Source: Verrucomicrobiota bacterium
GTDB lineage: Bacteria; Verrucomicrobiota; Verrucomicrobiae; Limisphaerales; UBA11358
Reading direction: 5' to 3'
Length of the DNA: 38,291 bases
NCBI GenBank assembly: GCA_014860005.1
Contig: JACZKP010000176.1
Coordinates: forward strand, 1 to 38,291
Shown: positions 17,182-24,176 of the stretch, piece after piece
Position numbering within the stretch: position 1 is the first letter of the stretch
Layout: the number at the start of each line of letters is the position of its first letter
Translations under genes and position numbers: made by a program
Notes under the pieces: generated by a model
Database searches by the model: none
Told to the model about the DNA's origin: nothing
What the model saw: only the letters and a program-made list of their open reading frames with translations

Positions 17182-18264
17182 TCAGAGAGTCTTGAACCTC
17201 AAGTGCGCAGCCAGCACTGTGATCAATGCGGCATGTCGTGCCGCACGACGCTGCTTGTCGTTGGCGCCTTTTTCAACCGCGCGGACGTAATCGACGGCTT
17301 CTTTGCCTACTCGTGAATTCTCATCAGCAAGTCGCCGATCAACCTCGGTTTCGAATTTCTCCAATGCGGTCCGAATGTGTTTGGCCGTTGCGCTGCCCAC
17401 CTCCAACGGCCTTTGCACAAATGCGAGAGCTACGAACAGCGAATAAAAGTCGGTCTTGTTGCTCCAACGCCTGTCTTTGATGTTTGGAAGAATTTGTTGG
17501 ATGGCCCGAAGGTTCTCATCGAAGACTTTTTGAGCACGTCGTTGATCCGGAAACTCATCCTCATAATCCTCATACTGTCTGTAATATTCGTCGATGACGC
17601 TTGCGCTGCCTCCTTGGGGACCATGCATTGCCCCGATGAGAAGTTCGCTTACGAATTCAATATCGCCCATCCTTCTGATGGATGCCGCGGTGCTGATGCG
17701 GTTCTCAGCCCAATATTCGTTGTCAGCCAGATTCTCGGCTAGTCGAGCAAACGGCCCCATAAACGTTGCATTGCGGAGTTCCTGAGGCTTGAGAGGAGTC
17801 AAAAACTTGTTCAGACGGCGGAACATGTCCCGAATGTCTCCATCGTTCTTCGTATTCAGGTAACGAACAGCAAATCGATAACCGTAGAACTTTTCTTTTT
17901 CTTCCTTGGGCAAGTTGGCGAACGTCTGGCCCTGCCACTTAGAACCAGCTTCAAGCTTATCCAATGAAAACTTGTTACACTCCTCCTCGGTCGGGTCGGT
18001 CTCCGACCCAATAAACTGCAAAACTGTGCGAATGCGTTGCTGGCCGTCCACGACTGCGTAGGTCGCCTCCCCTTCTTCCGTCGTCGACTGCTGGATGTAA
18101 ACTTCGGGCACCGGCAAGCCGATCAGAATCGATTCAATTAGGTAGCATTTCTGTCTCGCGGCCCAAACTGGCTTTCTCTGGAAGGGGGGTTTGATCACAA
18201 GTGCGCCGTTGCGGTACTGGTCGCGAAACCACGCAATATTCTGCATTGTTGAATCAAACGTCAT
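17182..18264 (-). CDS. DUF262 (GmrSD/ParB-like) domain protein
   Basis: A 360-residue protein with the DUF262 signature: PPFQRKPVW (residues about 26-34), ESILIGLPVPEVYI, and the DGQQR motif (73-77), which in this ParB/Srx-like fold binds or hydrolyses nucleotide. DUF262 proteins include subunits of modification-dependent restriction (GmrSD) and other anti-phage systems. No HNH/DUF1524 nuclease motif is visible in the C-terminal half, so the effector activity is either not classical or is supplied by a partner. Its start lies 7 bp after the stop of the nucleotidyltransferase gene, so the two form an operon. It is convergent with the methyltransferase gene, 31 bp apart. Confidence 0.85.
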   Translation of the reverse strand: MTFDSTMQNIAWFRDQYRNGALVIKPPFQRKPVWAARQKCYLIESILIGLPVPEVYIQQSTTEEGEATYAVVDGQQRIRTVLQFIGSETDPTEEECNKFSLDKLEAGSKWQGQTFANLPKEEKEKFYGYRFAVRYLNTKNDGDIRDMFRRLNKFLTPLKPQELRNATFMGPFARLAENLADNEYWAENRISTAASIRRMGDIEFVSELLIGAMHGPQGGSASVIDEYYRQYEDYEDEFPDQRRAQKVFDENLRAIQQILPNIKDRRWSNKTDFYSLFVALAFVQRPLEVGSATAKHIRTALEKFETEVDRRLADENSRVGKEAVDYVRAVEKGANDKQRRAARHAALITVLAAHLRFKTL

Positions 18265-18271
18265 GGTTCAA

Positions 18272-18925
18272 TCATGTAACTTTCTCAGTTTGAATCAACG
18301 CCTTAATTTTCTTGAGAGACGCCACTTGGTAAGCCAAGGCGTGGTCCCAGGTGCGGTAGAGCCTGCCATTCACATCGCGGCCCATGAACTCGGGATAGCG
18401 GGCTAAACTCTTGAATGCGTTGAACCAGTTAGCTGATAGGTCTCGCATCGGGCGCAACACGTCAGGAAAGGACAAACCACGGTAATGGATTTCGCTTGGC
18501 TCAAGCCACCCCCAGTAAATCTCATCCTTCCGACGCTTAGCCCACTCCCAGTCGGCCCCATCCAACCAAAATCGACGGGGATAATGCCAGGCGAGAAGCG
18601 TGTTCCAGATTGCGTCGAACATCTTTGCGTCAACAAGCAGGACATCAATGTCAGAGTCCTTGGTGAAGGCTCTCGGGAAATTGTCTGGGCTAAGGCTGAA
18701 TCCGATCTGCGCACTACCAATGATGACGATGTCATCCGGAGCAATTCCAAGTTGCCCGGCTAGGTGTTTTCTCAGTACCCCCATCGCCGCAGGTTGCATT
18801 AAGAACGCGTATGGCATTCCGGTAAAAACTTGTGACTTGGCAGTTTCCTCTAAGGACTGGTTGAGTAGGAGTTCCTTGAACTCCGCAACAGTTGGATGCG
18901 CTCGACGCGCCTGAGTATTTGCCAT
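18272..18925 (-). CDS. Nucleotidyltransferase-fold protein, probable partner of DUF262
   Basis: A 217-residue protein with the nucleotidyltransferase core: IVIIGSAQIGFSL (GS at 70-71) followed by TKDSDIDVLLVD (Asp92 and Asp94), the classic GS...DxD metal-binding pattern. The C-terminal half is helical, with many Trp and charged residues (WLDGADWEWAKRRKDEIYW), and has no recognised domain. The start at ATG 18925 is supported by a GGAG six bases upstream, a rare clear Shine-Dalgarno site in this window; a longer reading frame to 19060 is disfavoured. Together with DUF262 it suggests a two-gene defence or toxin-type module. The substrate (nucleotide, protein or tRNA) cannot be deduced. Confidence 0.75.
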   Translation of the reverse strand: MANTQARRAHPTVAEFKELLLNQSLEETAKSQVFTGMPYAFLMQPAAMGVLRKHLAGQLGIAPDDIVIIGSAQIGFSLSPDNFPRAFTKDSDIDVLLVDAKMFDAIWNTLLAWHYPRRFWLDGADWEWAKRRKDEIYWGWLEPSEIHYRGLSFPDVLRPMRDLSANWFNAFKSLARYPEFMGRDVNGRLYRTWDHALAYQVASLKKIKALIQTEKVT

Positions 18926-19380
18926 GCGGGACTCCGTGCGCATCATAGTCCTGCGGTGCATTGGGGCAAAGCGAAATTGCGACAGAATCCCAAACTGGTT
19001 TTGTTCGCCGACGCTAGGCTTCCCCAGAGCGGCACCGATGGCTGACGGGTTTTCACCCAAGTCAATGGACCCAACGCAACTCTCCCGATGGCGCGATTCA
19101 CCTTCGGGTTTGCGGCTGCATCGCGATGATCAGACCGGTCATGAATGGATCTGCGCTGGGTACCCTGCTCATGTATTAGACCGTCTCAAACATGCCAAAT
19201 TGCAACAAACACATTCTTGGCGATGCTTTGCGAATCACGAATCGCAAATCATAACCTGATGACTGACCCGACTTTCCTGCTTCCCGATCCAATCATGGCG
19301 CAGCAATTTTGTTTGATGATTTCTCGCCAAGCACGCAAGAATCTTCCGGACTAGTACCGTGACAATCAAATTCCGTAACC
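18926..19380. other. Intergenic region upstream of the nucleotidyltransferase gene
   Basis: No supported gene. Reading frames exist on both strands, including an in-frame extension of the nucleotidyltransferase to 19060, but their residues are composition-biased and show no family motif. The region probably holds the promoter of the nucleotidyltransferase/DUF262 pair; I found no convincing -35/-10 pair. It ends at a palindromic repeat. Confidence 0.5.
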
Positions 19381-19461
19381 TGGTAGGGCGCGTCACTCCG
19401 TGCGCGCCGTTCGGAAAACCGGTTGCAGGCTGCGGCGCGCACGGAGTGACGCGCCCTACCA
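19381..19461. repeat. Perfect 29-bp inverted repeat (dispersed palindromic element)
   Basis: The arms at 19381-19409 and 19433-19461 are perfectly complementary over 29 bp with a 23-nt centre. Both strands can be translated through the arms without stops (motif GRVTPCAP on one strand). It lies between the accessory block and galM, 58 bp before the galM start. It could act as a terminator-like hairpin, but no T run follows, so a mobile repeat is the better reading. Confidence 0.8.
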
Positions 19462-19519
19462 AGCCGGTTGACGACGTATCGAAATTTGTTTGTCGCCGTA
19501 CTAGAACGACCAAGAACTC

Positions 19520-20593
19520 GTGCATTTCAAATCAAAAATCCCACTGACGCTTTGTGCCACGCTCTGTCTCACCACCGCAACCGCCGCAACGCTGACGCGA
19601 CTGGAGGAACGCGAATTCGGCAAGCTCGACGACGGCACGGTTGTGAAGCAGTTCATTCTGCGGAATGCCAATGGTATGACCGCCAAAATCATAACCTACG
19701 GCGCCATTATCAGCGACCTGCAAGCGCCGGATCGAAATGGCGCGTTCACCAATGTCGTGCTCGGTGCTGATTCGATGGACGGCTACCTCGGACGCGGCGC
19801 GGTTCCCAGCGCGGCGGTGATCGGGCGGGTTGCCAATCGCATCGCGGGCGCGCGGTTCACGATTGATGGCGTGGAATACAAGGTCACCGCCAACGCGGGC
19901 ACGAATCATATTCACGGCGGGCGCAAGGGATTTGCGAGTGTAGTCTGGCAGGCACAGGCGCTCCCAGTCGCGAAGGAACAGGCCGCGGTCCGGCTCACTT
20001 ATTTGAGCAAGGACGGCGAGGAAGGTTATCCAGGCAACCTCACCGCCACCGTGACCTATACCCTGACGGACAACAATGAACTGCGGCTCGACTACACAGC
20101 GACGACGGACAAACCCACCCTCGTCAACCTCTGCAATCATGCTTACTTCAATCTGGCCGGCGGCGGCGACGTGCTCGGCCACGAACTCTGGCTCAACGCG
20201 GATCGCTACACACTCGCAGACGTGCAATTGATTCCCACGGGCGAGATTTCATCGGTCAACGGCACGCCGCTGGATTTCACCACACCGGCGCTCATTGGCG
20301 CGCGCGTGAACGAAGTCAAGCCCCGGCCGATTTACGACCATAATTACGTCATCAACGGCGGCGGGAAATCTCTGGTGCTGGCCGCGCGCGCTCGGGATCC
20401 CAAGAGCGGTCGGGTCATGGAAGTCCGCACCACCGAACCGGGCGTGCAGCTTTACACCGGCAGACCGGGAACGTTTTGCCTCGAAACCCAGCATTTCCCT
20501 GATTCAGTCAATCACCCACATTTCCCTACAACAGTCCTGCGGCCTGGAGAGAAATTTGAAAGCACCACCATCTTTGGCTTCTGGACAAAATAG
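19520..20593 (+). CDS. galM: Exported aldose 1-epimerase (mutarotase)
   Basis: A 357-residue aldose 1-epimerase, which interconverts alpha and beta anomers of sugars such as glucose and galactose. The visible active-site elements are TNHIHGG (His132), NHAYFNLAG (His207, the catalytic acid) and CLETQHFPDS (Glu322, the catalytic base). An N-terminal signal peptide (MHFKSKIPLTLCATLCLTTA, cleavage near TAA) indicates export, unlike the cytoplasmic enzyme of E. coli. The start is GTG, since no ATG precedes the signal peptide. The gene stands alone between a palindromic repeat and a small secreted protein gene. A role in periplasmic handling of polysaccharide-derived sugars is inferred. Confidence 0.93.
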   Translation: MHFKSKIPLTLCATLCLTTATAATLTRLEEREFGKLDDGTVVKQFILRNANGMTAKIITYGAIISDLQAPDRNGAFTNVVLGADSMDGYLGRGAVPSAAVIGRVANRIAGARFTIDGVEYKVTANAGTNHIHGGRKGFASVVWQAQALPVAKEQAAVRLTYLSKDGEEGYPGNLTATVTYTLTDNNELRLDYTATTDKPTLVNLCNHAYFNLAGGGDVLGHELWLNADRYTLADVQLIPTGEISSVNGTPLDFTTPALIGARVNEVKPRPIYDHNYVINGGGKSLVLAARARDPKSGRVMEVRTTEPGVQLYTGRPGTFCLETQHFPDSVNHPHFPTTVLRPGEKFESTTIFGFWTK

Positions 20594-20782
20594 GTCCAAT
20601 TGCAAAAAGGCACCCGCTCAAGGTTGAGACGAATCCTCCCGATTACGTTACTCGTCCATTGCGGTAGGCCGATTCAAACTTCCATCACTTTCCTAGTTTT
20701 TACCGTGCGAATCAGGGCTTGCGCCGGAACCCTCGGCGCAAGACAATTCCGAAACAACGGACCAACAAATGACCGGCTTTCT

Positions 20783-21313
20783 ATGAACAACCCGAGATTC
20801 GACCACGCAGGGGCGGCTGAGGCCGCGAGCGCGAAGTTTGCATGGGCGCACCGAAGAATGGCGCGTGTGTTCATTCTGGGCTGTCTGCTGGCTGGTTTCG
20901 CTTTGTGTGGAACGATAGACCTGCGCGCCCAATATGCGATTGATTGGTACACCATTGATGGTGGTGGCGGCACAAGCACGGGCGGCGTCTATTCCATCAG
21001 CGGAACGATTGGCCAGCCGGACGCCGGCACGGTCATGACTGGCGGCAACTATTCGCTCACGGGCGGTTTCTGGAGCGCTGTGGCGGTGCAAACACCGGGC
21101 GCTCCGCTGCTCTCGATTGCCACGACGCCGACCAACACCGTGGTCATTTCCTGGCCATCGCCGTCCACCGGCTTCGTGTTGCAGCAGAACACCAATCTCG
21201 CCAGTACCAATTGGACGGCCGTGGCCACGCCGCCGACGGACGACGGCAGCACCCGGTCAGTGATTGTCAGTCCGCCAGTAGGTAACCGCTTTTATCGGCT
21301 TCAGAATCCCTGA
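20783..21313 (+). CDS. Small secreted beta protein with C-terminal FYRL module
   Basis: A 176-residue protein. The ATG at 20783 is preferred over an upstream TTG because it gives an N-region followed by a hydrophobic export segment (MARVFILGCLLAGFALCG). After it comes a Gly/Ser/Thr-rich stretch (YAIDWYTIDGGGGTS, SISGTIGQPDAG, NYSLTGGFW), then a beta module (VVISWPSPSTGFVLQQNTNL ... NRFYRLQNP) related to the C-termini of the two giant surface proteins in this window. I recognise this as a recurring family in Verrucomicrobia but know of no assigned function. A second possible start is the Met at 20858. Confidence 0.7.
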   Translation: MNNPRFDHAGAAEAASAKFAWAHRRMARVFILGCLLAGFALCGTIDLRAQYAIDWYTIDGGGGTSTGGVYSISGTIGQPDAGTVMTGGNYSLTGGFWSAVAVQTPGAPLLSIATTPTNTVVISWPSPSTGFVLQQNTNLASTNWTAVATPPTDDGSTRSVIVSPPVGNRFYRLQNP

Positions 21314-21376
21314 CTGCACTTTCTGGTCGGCGGGCAACGCGTCAATAAACTGCGCTCCATGCGTGGCCGACGATGG

Positions 21377-21424
21377 AAGGAGGCGGAATTTGCACGAGCA
21401 TCTCACTGGTTAATCCGCCTCCTT
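21377..21424. terminator. Hairpin between convergent genes, possible terminator
   Basis: An 11-bp perfect stem (21377-21387 with 21414-21424, AAGGAGGCGGA) encloses a 26-nt loop between the small secreted protein gene (+) and the TIGR03790-type gene (-). The loop is long and no T tract follows, so intrinsic termination is only a possibility. Confidence 0.3.
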
Positions 21425-21460
21425 ACTTCGGCGGTAACTTCTTAGACGGGCTGCTGGGAT

Positions 21461-23134
21461 TCACGATTTGGCCGGTGGGGGCGCGGCGAGCAATTTGATC
21501 TGCGCCTCATATTTCGTCACATCCTCGGTCTTGCCGAGTTGTTGTGCGAGGGCGCGGAGTTTGCGTGCGATCGAAATCATGTCGGGATAATCTGGCGATT
21601 CCTGGGCGAGCTTCTGGTAATTGGCGTAGGCGTCTTCGTTCTGGTCGGCTTCCGCCAGCTTTTCGCCAAGAGTCAAACGCAGGCGGATGCGTTGCTGCGG
21701 CGAGGGATTGAGCGTGAGCGCCCGTTCATACGCGGCAATGGCTGAGGCCGGCTTGCCTTGGGCCGTGCAAAGCTCGCCGAGTTTCTCGCTTAACACCGCG
21801 CTCGCTTTGGTCGTGGGAATGGATTCCAAGTAATTCAGTGCCTCGCGAACTGGTGTGCCCCGGGCGAGGTTCAGGTTCACGACGCGCAGGTGCGACCATT
21901 CCACCAATTTGCTGCCTTTGCGTTCCAATTCCTGATGCACCAGTGCGGGGTGTTTGCCAAACGGGCGATACAGTGGGTCGCCCACCACGGTGGTCTGCCA
22001 GGACAAGACATTCTGCCCCGCATAAGCCGCTTCGCCAAAAGTAAACCCGTGATACAACAACCGCGCGGTGAACGTGGCGATGTCCGGGGTGGCGCCCAGA
22101 TAAGGTTCGTCCACCGTGCCCATGCTGATGGTGGCGCCGCGCGCGAGCAAGGGGCCGGTCCAATTACGATCCGTGGTGCGCAAGGACGCTGCACTGAACG
22201 AGTGCAGATGATACGCAAAGGCGCCGGGCATGAACTCGACCTCCGGCTGGTTGAACGGACCTTCGACGCGCTCCCGGTACCAGCCAGCATAAAATGCGAT
22301 GTGGCTCATCGGCAGGCTTGCCGGAAAAGTGTTCTCCTGTTCGTCCACGACGGTGTCGAAGCCGAGTCGCCGGCACAATTCGGCGGCACCGCGCAGCCAG
22401 TCGTCACCCTGCTTCATGCCCGGATCGGTCGTGTTGCGCAGATCAATGTACGCCCGCCCCCACAGGCCGTCGGTTTCTGCCTGAATCGCCTTGTCCACCA
22501 ATCCGCGCGCAATCTCCGCGGAGGGCCCGTCGAGGCGCGTGACCATGAGCACACCATTGGTGGGGTGCATGAACGCCGTATTGGTGACGGTGTAAAGCGG
22601 GTTGCCCAGCGGGCCGGCCAGTGGCAAATCGCGATGGATCATCGGCAGCCACGCCAGTTCGCTGTCCACGGCGGCTTCGTTGCGGCGAAACTCAGGGCGC
22701 AAGGTGCTTTCGATCGTTTCCTTGAGTTGCCCGTCCCGCACCACTTGGTAGGGGACACCGTAACACAGAACCAGGTAACGAATTTTGGATTGCACCAGTT
22801 TGTCTTCGACCTGGATCATCTGACCGTTGGTGCCGGGAACTTCTCCCGGGCCGAACCGCCAGAGTTTCGAGGATTGCAGCTTCCTAAGCAGCGGCTTCTG
22901 CAACGAGTCCCGAAAATCCGCGCGTGTCATGGCATTATTGGTGGTGAGCGCAAACCCCAGCACCTGGCTCTTGGGCACGCCGCGCAGGCCAGCGTAATGT
23001 TCGGCCACCGACTTCGAGTCACGCAGCTTGCTGTTGTAAACCACTAACACCTCGCTGCCGTCGGCGCGGGCGGGCTGCGGAGTGAAGGCGGTTGCGCCAA
23101 CGACCAGCGCGGCGATTGATAAGAAAAATCTCAT
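21461..23134 (-). CDS. TIGR03790-type exported protein with C-terminal TPR-like repeats
   Basis: A 557-residue protein. A signal peptide begins at MRFFLSIAALVVGATAF with cleavage near ARA/DG, which fixes the start at 23134; a longer frame to 23203 adds only a Ser/Arg-rich stretch. The mature N-terminus (EVLVVYNSKLRDSKSVAEHYAGLRGVP) and the following domain resemble the conserved hypothetical family TIGR03790, found in Verrucomicrobia and related phyla, whose function is unknown. From about residue 440 the chain becomes helical with tetratricopeptide-like repeats (GKPASAIAAYERALTLNPS, ADQNEDAYANYQKLAQESPD). The MBL-hydrolase gene lies 81 bp upstream on the same strand, so the two may be co-transcribed. 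Confidence 0.75.
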   Translation of the reverse strand: MRFFLSIAALVVGATAFTPQPARADGSEVLVVYNSKLRDSKSVAEHYAGLRGVPKSQVLGFALTTNNAMTRADFRDSLQKPLLRKLQSSKLWRFGPGEVPGTNGQMIQVEDKLVQSKIRYLVLCYGVPYQVVRDGQLKETIESTLRPEFRRNEAAVDSELAWLPMIHRDLPLAGPLGNPLYTVTNTAFMHPTNGVLMVTRLDGPSAEIARGLVDKAIQAETDGLWGRAYIDLRNTTDPGMKQGDDWLRGAAELCRRLGFDTVVDEQENTFPASLPMSHIAFYAGWYRERVEGPFNQPEVEFMPGAFAYHLHSFSAASLRTTDRNWTGPLLARGATISMGTVDEPYLGATPDIATFTARLLYHGFTFGEAAYAGQNVLSWQTTVVGDPLYRPFGKHPALVHQELERKGSKLVEWSHLRVVNLNLARGTPVREALNYLESIPTTKASAVLSEKLGELCTAQGKPASAIAAYERALTLNPSPQQRIRLRLTLGEKLAEADQNEDAYANYQKLAQESPDYPDMISIARKLRALAQQLGKTEDVTKYEAQIKLLAAPPPAKS

Positions 23135-23215
23135 GCTTCGGCTACTTGAACACGTTGATGTACGGCGCGTTGAGAATCTGCTCAATGGGACGGATGTTGC
23201 CACGCAACATGCCGG

Positions 23216-24010
23216 TTATGCACCGGCTTCACAAGCCACTTTCAATCCGTCAAACGCGAACCACACGCCCGCGGGCAGTTCGGCCTGCGCCACGTCGTGA
23301 TCGTAATCGTGAGTCAAGTGCGTGAAGTAAGTGCGTTCCGCGCCAATGCGCCGGGTCGCCGTCAATGCCTCGTCCAGGCACATGTGGGTCGGGTGCGGGT
23401 CGCGTCGCAACGCGTCGAGCACGGCCACCTCCACCCCGCGCACTGCGTCCAGGGCCGCGGGTGGTACTTCCTTGCAATCGTTCAAATACGCCAGGCGTTT
23501 GATGCCACCGTGAACGAAAAGAAAACCGGTGGAGGTAAACCGCCCGTGCGGCAAGGGCAGGGGAATGATCTCCAGATCGCCGATCTGAAACGGCCCGTTC
23601 AAAATGCGCGGGTCGGGTATGAAATAGCCTTTGGGCCACGGTCCAGCGTGGAACGCGTAGGTGAACACCCGCCGCACATCGTTCATTGTCTCCTCGCTGG
23701 CATACACCGGAAGCGCCGTGTCCCCGCGCATCTGGCAGAAACGCCGGCAATCGTCCAGGCCCATGATGTGATCGGCATGTGAATGGGTAAGCAGCACGGC
23801 GTCCAGCCAGCGGATGTCTTCGCGCAAACATTGCATGCGAAACTCGGGCGTAGTGTCCACAACCAGCTTTACCTGTTTCGTGGCGACATAGATGGAAGGA
23901 CGCGTGCGGTGATTCTTGGGATTAGCCAGGAATTCGGGCGGATACTCCTTGCCGATGACCGGGACGCCCTGTGAAGTGCCGGAGCCGAGAAAAGTGAAGG
24001 AAAATGACAT
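23216..24010 (-). CDS. MBL-fold metallo-hydrolase, PhnP-like
   Basis: A 264-residue metallo-beta-lactamase-fold protein with the di-metal motif THSHADH (75-81), an N-terminal [14 protein letters not shown] strand, a DTTPEFR segment and the late metal ligands PLPHG and [10 protein letters not shown]. The N-terminus and size match PhnP-like phosphodiesterases, which hydrolyse cyclic phosphate or phosphodiester substrates. There is no phosphonate gene nearby, so the substrate is open. It is cytoplasmic (no signal). It is divergent from recN, with 166 bp between starts. Confidence 0.88.
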   Translation of the reverse strand: MSFSFTFLGSGTSQGVPVIGKEYPPEFLANPKNHRTRPSIYVATKQVKLVVDTTPEFRMQCLREDIRWLDAVLLTHSHADHIMGLDDCRRFCQMRGDTALPVYASEETMNDVRRVFTYAFHAGPWPKGYFIPDPRILNGPFQIGDLEIIPLPLPHGRFTSTGFLFVHGGIKRLAYLNDCKEVPPAALDAVRGVEVAVLDALRRDPHPTHMCLDEALTATRRIGAERTYFTHLTHDYDHDVAQAELPAGVWFAFDGLKVACEAGA

Positions 24011-24176
24011 GATTAGGAGCGCGAACCGATTGAACCTATGGCGCGCAATTGGCCGGGAACGTGGTGCTCATCGGGCCAACGGCCCGCGTCCCAGGCCGGA
24101 AACGGAGAATGCCACGAAAGTTTTCTTTTGCCGAACGTTCGCATAATCGCTCAAATGAGTGGCAACGACTCTACCG

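Noticed and set aside
18926..19060. N-terminal extension of the nucleotidyltransferase
   Set aside because: The extra 45 residues lack domain similarity, and a good ribosome site (GGAG, 6 nt spacing) precedes the internal ATG at 18925.
19381..19461. Intrinsic terminator or structured RNA gene
   Set aside because: The arms are perfect over 29 bp and no T run follows. It matches a mobile palindromic repeat better than a terminator or tRNA.
21890..23047. Plus-strand open frame of 385 codons
   Set aside because: It is antisense to the TIGR03790-type gene, which has a signal peptide and TPR repeats. The shadow has no recognisable domain.
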